From Lentisphaerota bacterium (GTDB lineage: Bacteria > Verrucomicrobiota > Lentisphaeria > Victivallales > Victivallaceae): 53,762 nucleotides of DNA. Both the position numbers and the translations under genes were made by a program. Location: contig SUWB01000017.1 in the NCBI GenBank assembly GCA_015061745.1, forward strand, positions 1-53,762, in the 5' to 3' direction. The notes beneath the pieces are model-generated. The model was not told the origin of the DNA. It saw only the letters and a list, made by a program, of their open reading frames with translations, and ran no database searches. This document shows, piece by piece, positions 35,021 through 42,741 of the stretch. The stretch's first letter is position 1, and each line of letters opens with the position of its first letter.

Positions 35021-37029
35021 AAAGTAAGTGCTGCGAACTGCTGGCTCCTGCCGGAAATCTTGAATGTGCCCTTGCCGCCGTTGATGCGGGAGCAGATGCC
35101 GTCTACTGCGGACTGGGACGTTTCAACGCCCGCAGCAGAGCTGAAAATCTGGATATTGAAAAACTGGGTTCCCTGCTGGACTTTATGCACAGCAGAAACC
35201 GCAAACTCTATCTGACATTCAACACGCTGCTCTTTGAGGACGAACTTGCCGCCGCCGGAGAAATGCTTTCAGAATTGGCCCTTTTGTCCCCCGATGCCCT
35301 GATCGTTCACGATCCCGGAGTGCTCCATATGGCAAGAAAGTATTTTCCCACTCTCAAAGTCCACGGTTCAACCCAAATGGGAATCCACAACTCTGCCGGT
35401 GTTCAGGCGGCAGCGGAACTGGGTATGGAACGGGTGATCCTTGAAAGACAGATCCCTGTGAAAGAACTGGAACGGATCGTCAGACGTTCCCCTATTGAAA
35501 TCGAAGTTTTTATCCACGGTTCGTTGTGCTGTTCCCTTTCCGGCCGCTGTCTGCTCTCTGCGGAACTTAACGGCGGCAGCGGCAACCGGGGCTGCTGCAA
35601 ACAGCCCTGCCGCCGTTCATTCGGTACTTCTCAGGGAGAAATATTCCCCCTGTCGATGCGGGATTTGAACGGAGTCGATCTCTTGCCGAAACTCCGGAAT
35701 ATGGGAGTTGCTTCTCTGAAAATCGAAGGCCGTTTGCGGGGACCGGATTATGTTTGGAAATGTGTTCACGCCTACCGGATTCTCCTGGATTCTCCCGGTG
35801 AAAAAGTTTCCCCGGAACTCCTGAAAGAAGCACAAACACTCCTCAACGCCAGCTCCGCCAGAAATGAAATTTCTTCCTTTGATCCTGACAAGATGATCGA
35901 TTCCCGCCGGATCGGCGTTTTCGGGCGGCAGGTGGGCACAGTTGAAAACATCAACCGCAAAGGGATCCTTGTCAAAGCTCTTTCCCGGATCCACCTGGGA
36001 GACCGTCTGCGGCTTGTGCCTCCTGACGGCGGGGACGGTATGAGTTTTTCTCTCACTTGTATGGAAGACCGTCAAAAAAAGATCAATGCTCTTTCCAAAG
36101 GGGGAATGGCTTTTATTCCCGGTTCATTCAGTGCCACCCCCGGCTGGTATATTTTCAAGATCGGTGAAAACGGCTTTGATTTCAGTCGTCAGGCAGCCTC
36201 TCTTGCTCCCAGACGCCAGGGAGTGACTCTCGAACTTGAAGTTTCCGCAGATCAGTGGCAATGTTCCATTGCAGAACTTCCGGGATTTCTCTGGCAGTAC
36301 CGGATTTCTCTTGCTGCGGCCGACCGTCATCCCGCCACAAAAGAACAGATTTCCGACGGATTTTCCTCCGGGGTCCCTGCTCCGTGGAAAGTTGATTCGT
36401 GCCATATAACATTCAAAGGGATTCCCTTTTTTCTGCCGGGAGCGGTCTTGAAAGAAATACGCAGAAACTTCTGGCAGGACGCTGAAAAAGCCCTGAAAGA
36501 AGCAGACTTTGCCAGCCTCAAAAAACGGGCTCTTGATTCCTTTATAAATGCTCTTGAAACAGAAAAAGGCTCTCCTGAAATACCGGAACCCCAAGCAGCC
36601 TTTGAGATCCCCGGTTTCATCAGCGAAAGCGATTTGCCGGAATGGGAACAAAAAATCGCCCGTGCCGCCAAAAGCGGAGTCCGTTTCTTCCGGGCGGGCG
36701 GTATTCACGCGCTGACACTTTTGAAAAATATTCCCGAAGCTCAACTTACAGGTGTTTTCCCCCTGAGTGTCACCAATTCACAGTGCGCCGCACTGCTCAA
36801 AGAAAACGGCTTTATCAGTGCCGCTTTTTCTCCGGAACTCCCCCCAAAAACCATTCCGGAACTTTTGAGCCGTTCCCCCCTGCCCCTCTACCGGACAACT
36901 GCCCCCGTCCCGTTGCTGGTCAGCCGGACAAAACTTGCTCCGGAAGGCATCTGGCAGGAACGTTCAGGAACAAAACTGCTTCTTGCCTTTGACTCTGAAG
37001 AAAAATTATGGAAACTCTGGAAAAAATAA
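35017..37029 (+). CDS. rlhA: U32 family protein, RlhA (YdcP)-like 23S rRNA hydroxylation factor
   Basis: The 670-residue protein opens ELLAPAGNLECALAAVDAGADAVYCG, given here as ELLAPAGNLECALA and VDAGADAVYCG, the U32 signature. The cysteines in CCSLSGRC and NRGCCKQPC (about residues 170-200) can hold an iron-sulfur cluster. Length and the long C-terminal extension (DUF3656 type) fit RlhA, which hydroxylates C2501 of 23S rRNA, better than the shorter tRNA-modifying TrhP or UbiU/V. The gene is translationally coupled to recD, an unusual partner. RlhA function is inferred from domain layout. Confidence 0.82.
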   Translation: MKSKCCELLAPAGNLECALAAVDAGADAVYCGLGRFNARSRAENLDIEKLGSLLDFMHSRNRKLYLTFNTLLFEDELAAAGEMLSELALLSPDALIVHDPGVLHMARKYFPTLKVHGSTQMGIHNSAGVQAAAELGMERVILERQIPVKELERIVRRSPIEIEVFIHGSLCCSLSGRCLLSAELNGGSGNRGCCKQPCRRSFGTSQGEIFPLSMRDLNGVDLLPKLRNMGVASLKIEGRLRGPDYVWKCVHAYRILLDSPGEKVSPELLKEAQTLLNASSARNEISSFDPDKMIDSRRIGVFGRQVGTVENINRKGILVKALSRIHLGDRLRLVPPDGGDGMSFSLTCMEDRQKKINALSKGGMAFIPGSFSATPGWYIFKIGENGFDFSRQAASLAPRRQGVTLELEVSADQWQCSIAELPGFLWQYRISLAAADRHPATKEQISDGFSSGVPAPWKVDSCHITFKGIPFFLPGAVLKEIRRNFWQDAEKALKEADFASLKKRALDSFINALETEKGSPEIPEPQAAFEIPGFISESDLPEWEQKIARAAKSGVRFFRAGGIHALTLLKNIPEAQLTGVFPLSVTNSQCAALLKENGFISAAFSPELPPKTIPELLSRSPLPLYRTTAPVPLLVSRTKLAPEGIWQERSGTKLLLAFDSEEKLWKLWKK

Positions 37030-37051
37030 ATGCTTTTTCAGATAAATCGAC

Positions 37052-37080
37052 TTGCAATAGTGATCTGTATGATATATATT
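37052..37080 (+). promoter_or_regulatory. Promoter for thioredoxin gene
   Basis: TTGCAA (37052-37057), 17 bases, TATATT (37075-37080). The start codon is 38 bases downstream with AAAGGAG eight bases ahead of it. Confidence 0.65.
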
Positions 37081-37118
37081 GAGTACAGATAAACCCTCTG
37101 GAAAAAGGAGAATATACT

Positions 37119-37451
37119 ATGGCAACTGTCATTGAACTGACACCTGAATTGTGCAAAAGCGTTACTGAAAAACCGGGCGTTGTCCTGCTTTATTTCCGTG
37201 CCGAATGGTGCGGAGCCTGCAAGACTATGGGCCGGATCATCGATCAGATCGCAGAGGAAACCCCTGATGAATTGATCATCGCCAAGTGCAACATCGAAAA
37301 CTGTATCGAATGTGCCACATCTTATGAAGTGACCTCCATTCCCCGTATGGTGATTTTCAAGGACGGAAACGAAATTAAGCGTATCAATTCTTCCATTGGC
37401 AAGGGAGCCCTTCTCAATGAACTGCTCCCCTTGCTCAAAGAGGATCAGTAA
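37119..37451 (+). CDS. Thioredoxin
   Basis: This 110-residue protein has the thioredoxin fold with active site W30-C31-G-A-C34 and the cis-proline loop VTSIPRMVIF. The usual CGPC is CGAC here, a change expected to raise the redox potential. Two extra cysteines lie in CNIENCIEC (about residues 66-74). It is cytoplasmic. It has its own promoter, and its 3' end overlaps the convergent truA gene by seven bases. TrxB at 14882 is a likely reductase partner. Confidence 0.9.
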   Translation: MATVIELTPELCKSVTEKPGVVLLYFRAEWCGACKTMGRIIDQIAEETPDELIIAKCNIENCIECATSYEVTSIPRMVIFKDGNEIKRINSSIGKGALLNELLPLLKEDQ

Positions 37452-38263
37452 GTAAAAGGCAGAGCTGTTGTGGCATAGTTTTTCAACAGTTCTTCCTCAT
37501 AAAATACTTTCATCAGAAAAAGTCCGTTGGGCGGAGCCGTTTCAGGAGCTGCCAGACGGGCTTTTGCTTCAAGGATTCGTTTCACCGCCTCAGGAGAAAG
37601 TTTCCCCGCCCCCGCAGCTTCAATAGTCCCCATAAGACAGCGGATCATCTTGTAAAGAAATCCGTTCCCCACAAAGGTGACACAGCCGAAATGTCCGAAT
37701 TCTGCATAGTCGATGCGGTAAATGGTACGCACAGCATCGTCAATGGCGGAACGTTCCACCACAAAAGAGGAATAATCGTGTGTCCCGGTCAAAACAGGCA
37801 AAACAGCCTTGATCTTTTCCGGATCAAGGGTATGACAGGATTTCCAGGAATAACGGACAGAAAAGGGTGATTCCGGACCGTAATTCAATACATAGGTATA
37901 AGCCTTGCCCAGAGCATCGTAGCGGGAGTGAAATGCCAGAGGCACTTCAACGGCAGAGCGGATGCGAATGGAATAAGGCAGTCGGCGGTTCAGAACTTTC
38001 ATCAGATTTTCCGCCGGAATATCAGGCTGCTCCGGCGTGATGAAACTTGCCACAAATCCCAAGGCGTGAACTCCGGTATCTGTACGGGAACTGCCGATAA
38101 GATGAATAGGATGCTTGTAAAGTTTTTCAAGCGTTTCCTGCAAAGTCTGCTGAACAGAAGGACTGTGGGGCTGGATCTGCCAGCCGCAGTAATCACTGCC
38201 GTCGTAAGAAATTTCAAGTTTGTACCGTTTGTAAGGTGTATAAGGTGTATATTCAAGCCCCAT
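37445..38263 (-). CDS. truA: tRNA pseudouridine(38-40) synthase
   Basis: The 272-residue protein has the TruA catalytic motif SSRTDTGVHALG with D62 and the opening YKLEISYDGSDYCGWQ. The later YSFFVV-like block (YSSFVVERSAIDD) and FLYKMIRCLMGTI near the end also fit. TruA modifies U38-40 in the anticodon stem-loop of many tRNAs. I chose the ATG at 38263, which overlaps the end of hemW by 11 bases; a longer reading from 38311 starts with GTG deep inside hemW. A 9-base unit (TATACACCT) is repeated twice in its first codons, giving YTPYTPY. It converges with the thioredoxin gene. Confidence 0.93.
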   Translation of the reverse strand: MGLEYTPYTPYKRYKLEISYDGSDYCGWQIQPHSPSVQQTLQETLEKLYKHPIHLIGSSRTDTGVHALGFVASFITPEQPDIPAENLMKVLNRRLPYSIRIRSAVEVPLAFHSRYDALGKAYTYVLNYGPESPFSVRYSWKSCHTLDPEKIKAVLPVLTGTHDYSSFVVERSAIDDAVRTIYRIDYAEFGHFGCVTFVGNGFLYKMIRCLMGTIEAAGAGKLSPEAVKRILEAKARLAAPETAPPNGLFLMKVFYEEELLKNYATTALPFTY

Positions 38264-39335
38264 AATCAAAAATCTCCCCGGCGACTGAGTTCCAGAACAG
38301 CAAGCCGTCACCGGTCAAAGCAATGCGTTCCTGTGAAATAATAAACCATTCTTCCGGCAGAGTATCTGCAGCCGTGCGGATGATATTCTGTCTCATTTGC
38401 CAATCATCGTGTCCGGGAACATTGTTCCACAATTCAGGAGTCCACCCGGCAACGGTGCGTAAATTGACTGCAAAAATTTCATTGAGCCTTGCCGCTTGAG
38501 AAATAACATCCGTCTCTGGATTTTTCCCTGACAACCACTCCTCAAGAGTGCCGTAAGTGTAACGTACACTTCCGTCAAATCCGCTGGCAGCAGGCCCGAT
38601 CCCTGCAAGCAGACCGCCGCGCCATACATTCACATTGTGCTGACAGTAACATCCCGGACGGGCAAAGTTGGAAATTTCATACCTGTCAATGCCCCGTTGA
38701 GCCAAATACTCAGTGATCCGGGGCATCATCAAAGCGGCCCGTTCATCATCTTCGGGCAGTTTGAGAGCAGCATTTTCCTCTGCTGTAAGGGCGTAACAGG
38801 AAATGTGATCCACTCCCCTTTCAAGGGCCGCGTCCACGCCCTTAAAAAAGTCTTCATCACTCTGTCCAGGCAGAGCAAAAATAAGGTCGGCATTCCAGTG
38901 GGGGAAACGGGCTTTTTCCACCAGTTCCAAAGCATTTTCAAGGGCTGTCTGGGAACATTTCCTGCCGATATTCTTTCTGACCTCAGGATCGAAACTTTGC
39001 ACTCCCATACTGAGACGGGTGATATTCTCTCTGAGCAAAGCGACCTTTCCGGAAGTAAGCGACTCGGGATTGGCCTCGCACGAAATTTCCGCTCCCGGAA
39101 CAAATTCAAGACGGCTTTTCAGAAGTTTGAAAAAACGTTCCAGCTGTTTTTCAGAGAGCAAAGTGGGCGTTCCGCCGCCGATGTAGACAGTTTCCGCCCT
39201 GCCGCAGGGAACAAAAGTATCTTCCAAGTGCTGCAAAAATTTTTCCATAAGCCCGTCCCCTGCTCCGGGCAGGGAATAAAAAGCACAATAGCCGCACTTG
39301 GAAGTGCAAAAGGGAACGTGGAAATAATAATTCAT
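38253..39335 (-). CDS. hemW: Radical SAM heme chaperone HemW
   Basis: This 360-residue radical SAM protein starts NYYFHVPFC and carries C10-x3-C14-x2-C17 in PFCTSKCGYCAFYS, then VYIGGGTPTLL and SMGVQSF. These blocks mark the HemN/HemW family. The short N-terminus before the first motif and the overall length fit HemW, which binds heme and delivers it, rather than the coproporphyrinogen oxidase HemN, which has about 50 extra N-terminal residues. Its start shares bases with the stop of the polyferredoxin gene (TGATG). Confidence 0.88.
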   Translation of the reverse strand: MNYYFHVPFCTSKCGYCAFYSLPGAGDGLMEKFLQHLEDTFVPCGRAETVYIGGGTPTLLSEKQLERFFKLLKSRLEFVPGAEISCEANPESLTSGKVALLRENITRLSMGVQSFDPEVRKNIGRKCSQTALENALELVEKARFPHWNADLIFALPGQSDEDFFKGVDAALERGVDHISCYALTAEENAALKLPEDDERAALMMPRITEYLAQRGIDRYEISNFARPGCYCQHNVNVWRGGLLAGIGPAASGFDGSVRYTYGTLEEWLSGKNPETDVISQAARLNEIFAVNLRTVAGWTPELWNNVPGHDDWQMRQNIIRTAADTLPEEWFIISQERIALTGDGLLFWNSVAGEIFDYGA

Positions 39336-40807
39336 CAGAAGGGGAAGGCATCATCTGCAGCAGGTTTTTCGTTTTTCTTCTCATCCCGGCTCCGGTATTT
39401 AGCAGGATCTGCGGCGACTTCCTGCTTGCGCAAGCCGTTGACAATAACCGCCTGCTGCGGGCGGACAGGACAGATATATTCACATCCTCCGCAGCCGACA
39501 CACAATTCAGGCGTCACTTTGGGGATAGTCAAACCATTTTTATAGGGAACCATCTCCAAAGCCCCGGTGGGACAGTGTTCCGCACAAGCCCCGCAGGACT
39601 CCTCATCCACCACCACGACACACCGGTTCCGGTAATAGGTAACCATTCCCACCCGGCACCGTTTTTTCTCGGGCAGAGTCAAAGGTTTCAGAGCACCTGT
39701 TGGACAGATATTGCTGCAACGGCTGCATTCCGGATCACAGAAGCCGTTTGCTGTTGACATACGGGGCTGCCCCATACCGGCAAGCCCATATTCAAACAAG
39801 GCGGGCGTCAGTACTTTTCCGGGACAGTTGGCCACACACAGCTGGCATCCTGTACACTTCATATTAAATGTTTCGACATCTCCTGCTCCCGGAGGGGCAC
39901 AGGGAAATGTTTTGCCTGCACTGCCGCATTTCACGCGGACTCCGGTCGCGCCGGCAGCTCCGGCAACGGCCAATCCGGCAAGAAAAACCCGGCGTTTTCC
40001 GTCAAAGTTTTCAACAGCCTGATCCGGCAGAAAGGAGCCTTTCCCTTTTAGACCGTCAAAACGGCATACAGCCAGACAATTGCCGCAGACTACACATCTT
40101 TCGCTGTCGATCACGCCCTTTTCAACGTCGATACAGCCCCCTTTGCAGACCTTTTCGCACCCTTTGCATTTGACACATTTTTCGCTGAACTGCAGCCGGA
40201 ATTTCGCCATTTTTGCAAAAAGTCCCAACATAAACCCCACAGGACAGAGCGTATTGCAAAAGAGTCTTTCTCTGAAAAAAGCCGCACCGGCAATCAAAAG
40301 CATAAAAAGAGTTCCGGCAGCCGTAATTCCCCAGGCAACGGGGGTGATTTCAGAAAAATACCACAAGTGCGTCTGGTTGCCCACATACTGAAATGCAGGC
40401 CGCAGAACAGAGTTGAAAAAACGCCCTGTTACGGAAAAGGGTTCAAAAAATCCGAAAAGAGCTCCACATCCGAAAGCAAAGATCACCAGCAGAAAAATCC
40501 CTGCACTGTAACGTAAAAGCCGCCGGGGAGCCTGTGGTATACTTTTGGCACGGCGGAGCTTCCGCCCCAGAAATCCGGCGATATCCTGAATATATCCCAG
40601 AGGACACCCCCAGGAACAGAAAACCCGTCCCCAGATCAGAGCTGCGAGAAACCAGAAAACCGCCACAAGCGATCCAGCGGCAAAGGCAGGAAAAAACTCC
40701 AGTTTCGCCCCTTGCCCTGCCGCGTAACAGATGCCTGAAAATCCGGCACAGATCAGGAAGAAACAGCACGTTGAAACAACGATTCTCGCAAGTTTGATCT
40801 TTTTCAC
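39335..40807 (-). CDS. Membrane polyferredoxin: NapH-like domain fused to NapG-like exported ferredoxin
   Basis: The N-terminal half (residues 1-200) has about four to five membrane helices with the NapH/CcoG-type loops FCSWGCPLG (64-71) and FCNTLCPVG (183-191). Two 4Fe-4S motifs follow at C211-C221 and C238-C248. Then comes G-K-R-R-V-F-L-A-G-L-A-V-A (270-282), which looks like an internal twin-arginine signal or extra membrane anchor. Four more clusters follow: C318-C328, C357-C368, C405-C412 and C436-C446. This amounts to NapH plus a NapG/MauM-like ferredoxin in one chain, able to move electrons across the membrane. The gene follows the DUF362 gene by two bases. Confidence 0.8.
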   Translation of the reverse strand: MKKIKLARIVVSTCCFFLICAGFSGICYAAGQGAKLEFFPAFAAGSLVAVFWFLAALIWGRVFCSWGCPLGYIQDIAGFLGRKLRRAKSIPQAPRRLLRYSAGIFLLVIFAFGCGALFGFFEPFSVTGRFFNSVLRPAFQYVGNQTHLWYFSEITPVAWGITAAGTLFMLLIAGAAFFRERLFCNTLCPVGFMLGLFAKMAKFRLQFSEKCVKCKGCEKVCKGGCIDVEKGVIDSERCVVCGNCLAVCRFDGLKGKGSFLPDQAVENFDGKRRVFLAGLAVAGAAGATGVRVKCGSAGKTFPCAPPGAGDVETFNMKCTGCQLCVANCPGKVLTPALFEYGLAGMGQPRMSTANGFCDPECSRCSNICPTGALKPLTLPEKKRCRVGMVTYYRNRCVVVVDEESCGACAEHCPTGALEMVPYKNGLTIPKVTPELCVGCGGCEYICPVRPQQAVIVNGLRKQEVAADPAKYRSRDEKKNEKPAADDAFPF

Positions 40808-40809
40808 TG

Positions 40810-41718
40810 TCAGACGATCCGTTTGATTTTCAGTTTGGCAAGATCACAGTTTCCGAGTCCCTGTTCAGCCCCCATAGTGAGATAGTCCTTTTCAGAGGGC
40901 AGAGTCAGACGCAGCATTTTCAATGCGGCAGTGTCCACAGCAACGATATCCCGTGACATCAAAAGAGAATCCATCCGAACCCGGCGGGTCTTGGGGGAAC
41001 GTCCGGTGGGGCCGCCTGAAGTCATCACAAGAGACGCATCCACCACATTCAGATCAGGTTTCCGGATCAACACAGAGTCAACGATGCTCTGGGCAAGACT
41101 TTTGTGCATCAGACGGCGATCCCAGACCACGCCCATATAATTTTTCATTGCACAGGTCATCACTGCACCGCCGTGATTTTTGAGGACAGGCACATTGATT
41201 ACCACATCGGTATCCAGCAAAGCCGGATGAACCAGAGCTTCGGTCATAAATTTGGCATTTTTGATTTTTACTTTGCGATATTCGTCCAGGTTATTTCCGG
41301 TGACCATCACGCCGCCGGCCTTTTCAACAGCATCGCGGATGCCGCTGAGCTTGTAACAGCTGACCCAGTCCTTATCACAGGTGTGATCAAAGACGATCAC
41401 CTTTGATGCCCCTGCTTCCAGGGCTCTCTTAACGATTCTGCCCACCAGTTCCGGATTGGTATCAGCTCCATCCTGCGGAGGCGTTTTCCAACCGATATTG
41501 GGCTTGACAAGCACACTCTGTCCTTTGCGGACAAAGGCTCCCATCCCCCCTATTTCAGCAATGGCAAGGTCAAACATATCTCCCGGGGATTTTCCTTTGA
41601 CTGCCACAAGGTCAGGAGCTTCCCCCTTTTTAACAGCAGCCCCCAGCGGGATTCTCTCCAGCAATCCGGCAGTTACGGCGGTAAAGATGAGTCCCTTCAA
41701 AAAATCACGTCGAAACAT
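40810..41718 (-). CDS. DUF362 protein with twin-arginine-like signal
   Basis: This 302-residue protein begins MFRRDFLKGLIFTAVTAGLL, a Tat-type signal (RRDFLK followed by a hydrophobic stretch). The DUF362 body includes VLVKPNIGWK near residue 70, VINVPVLKNHGG near 183 and CAMKNYMGV near 198. DUF362 proteins are often found with ferredoxin domains and are thought to act in redox or metal chemistry, but the reaction is not known to me. The ATG at 41718 has AGGAG nine bases upstream; an in-frame TTG two codons earlier is less likely. First gene of an operon with the polyferredoxin, hemW and truA. Confidence 0.83.
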   Translation of the reverse strand: MFRRDFLKGLIFTAVTAGLLERIPLGAAVKKGEAPDLVAVKGKSPGDMFDLAIAEIGGMGAFVRKGQSVLVKPNIGWKTPPQDGADTNPELVGRIVKRALEAGASKVIVFDHTCDKDWVSCYKLSGIRDAVEKAGGVMVTGNNLDEYRKVKIKNAKFMTEALVHPALLDTDVVINVPVLKNHGGAVMTCAMKNYMGVVWDRRLMHKSLAQSIVDSVLIRKPDLNVVDASLVMTSGGPTGRSPKTRRVRMDSLLMSRDIVAVDTAALKMLRLTLPSEKDYLTMGAEQGLGNCDLAKLKIKRIV

Positions 41719-41749
41719 AAGCAATATCTCCTCATTTTTGCCTGTTTAT

Positions 41750-41776
41750 AAAAAAAACCGGAAATTTGTTCCGGTT
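41750..41776 (-). terminator. Rho-independent terminator of the GcvH-like gene
   Basis: On the minus strand AACCGGAA (41776-41769) pairs perfectly with TTCCGGTT (41763-41756), and the right arm runs into an unbroken T-run down to 41751. It sits 11 bases after the stop codon at 41787 and separates the GcvH-like gene from the DUF362 operon. Confidence 0.88.
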
Positions 41777-41786
41777 CACCTTATTT

Positions 41787-42158
41787 TTACTCAAGCGAGT
41801 CAACATACTCAAGATAGGCTTCTTCGTCCATCAGATCATCCAGATCCGCCGGATCGAAATCGACCATTCTGCAAATCCATCCTTTGTCTTCGGGAGATTC
41901 ATTAATAAGATCTGGAGCATCAGCCAACATTTCGTTAACAGCAGAAACGGAGCCGCTGATGGGGGAGTAAATATCCTCTGAAGTGTCTTCGGACTCTATT
42001 TCCCCGAGTCTGTCACCGATATTGAAGCAATTATCTTCTTCGGGAAGCTCTGTAAAGGTAATCTCGCCCAGCTGTCCGGCAGCGTACTCAGAAATACCTA
42101 TGGTCGCTTCTTCGTCCTGCACATCGACCCAAACGTGATCTTCTGTATAGTATTTCAT
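41787..42158 (-). CDS. GcvH-like protein lacking the lipoyl-lysine
   Basis: The 123-residue protein aligns without gaps to the glycine cleavage H protein: YTEDHVWV, GISEYAAGQLGEI, GDRLGEIES, YSPISGSVSAVNE and the LINESPEDKGW block. H proteins carry lipoate on the lysine of ESVKA. Here the same place reads E55-S-E-D58-T-S-E-D-I-Y, so the lysine is replaced by aspartate and no nearby lysine substitutes. The reading frame is clean. The protein is also very acidic, mainly at the C-terminus. No gcvT, gcvP, lipB or lplA gene is in the window. It cannot work as a lipoyl carrier in the usual way; role unknown. It is a single-gene unit. Confidence 0.85.
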   Translation of the reverse strand: MKYYTEDHVWVDVQDEEATIGISEYAAGQLGEITFTELPEEDNCFNIGDRLGEIESEDTSEDIYSPISGSVSAVNEMLADAPDLINESPEDKGWICRMVDFDPADLDDLMDEEAYLEYVDSLE

Positions 42159-42235
42159 AATAACTCTCTCAAAAAATCTCCTTTTTTTGGTTTTTCTTTA
42201 TCCTGAAAAAGAAAAACAACTGTTGTCTCTTTCTT

Positions 42236-42264
42236 AAACTAATCACTGTTTATATAAATATCAA
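42236..42264 (-). promoter_or_regulatory. Possible promoter of the GcvH-like gene
   Basis: On the minus strand TTGATA (42264-42259), 17 bases, TAGTTT (42241-42236). The -10 is weak. A leader of about 70 bases follows, with GAGAGAG five bases before the start codon. Confidence 0.4.
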
Positions 42265-42568
42265 GTGAAGGAACAAAAAAAACAGCGAAATTCTTTAAAA
42301 AAAGACCCCAAAATCATATTTTCCGCTTTTTTAGCCGGTATACACGATTCCAATCGCATTGCAGAGGCGGTCTGTCAGACTTTTTACCGCAGCATATTTT
42401 TGAAATTTTCTGTTTTTTTTTCAGAATTTTGCAATTTTTTCTTAAAAACGACTGGACTTTTCAATATTTGGTGCTATATTATGAGTATGCAACACCTGCA
42501 AGAGTTGCTTCTCTCAGACCGAAAGGCAAGAGAGCCTCAAAAAAATTGATTTTTTTTGAAAACTTCAC
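42265..42568 (+). other. AT-rich intergenic stretch with possible small structured RNA
   Basis: No convincing gene is seen. A 94-codon frame (42265-42549) opens with GTG, lacks a ribosome site and has no recognisable content. Around 42453-42560 there is a possible promoter, TGGACT-16-TATATT. It is followed by two small stems: GCAAC/GTTGC, and CTCTC/GAGAG enclosing CC-GAAA-GG. An A-run/T-run hairpin near 42538-42560 could stop transcription. A short RNA of about 70 bases is possible but speculative. Confidence 0.25.
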
Positions 42569-42597
42569 TTGCAATTTGCAAAAAACGGCGTTATATT
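42569..42597 (+). promoter_or_regulatory. Promoter for tRNA-Lys and rpmB
   Basis: TTGCAA (42569-42574), 17 bases, TATATT (42592-42597), 34 bases before the tRNA. The hexamers and spacing are identical to those of the promoters at 6226-6254 and 37052-37080. Confidence 0.7.
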
Positions 42598-42631
42598 AAG
42601 GAATCGTCGATACGGTTAAAGTAATAACGGC

Positions 42632-42707
42632 GGGTTGATAGCTCAGTCGGTAGAGCATCGCCCTTTTAAGGCGGTGGTCCCGGGTTCGAGTCCCGGTCAA
42701 CCCACCA
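42632..42707 (+). tRNA. tRNA-Lys (anticodon TTT)
   Basis: The 76-base cloverleaf has acceptor arms GGGTTGA/TCAACCC, D arm GCTC/GAGC, anticodon loop CTTTTAA with TTT at positions 34-36, a T arm with TTCGAGT in the loop, the usual discriminator A, and an encoded CCA end (42705-42707). Confidence 0.97.
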
Positions 42708-42741
42708 TTTTTTTGATTTATAAAACGAAGGATTCGGTAAA

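Noticed and set aside
38253..39335. Oxygen-independent coproporphyrinogen III oxidase (HemN)
   Set aside because: The N-terminal extension of true HemN is missing and length fits the heme chaperone HemW.
41960..42010. Frameshift or local error explaining the missing GcvH lysine
   Set aside because: The alignment to GcvH continues without gaps on both sides and in one frame; a frameshift would have destroyed the flanking YSPISG block.
42265..42549. 94-codon frame before tRNA-Lys
   Set aside because: GTG start without ribosome site, low-complexity Phe/Lys-rich content and a stem-loop and promoter-like region inside it.
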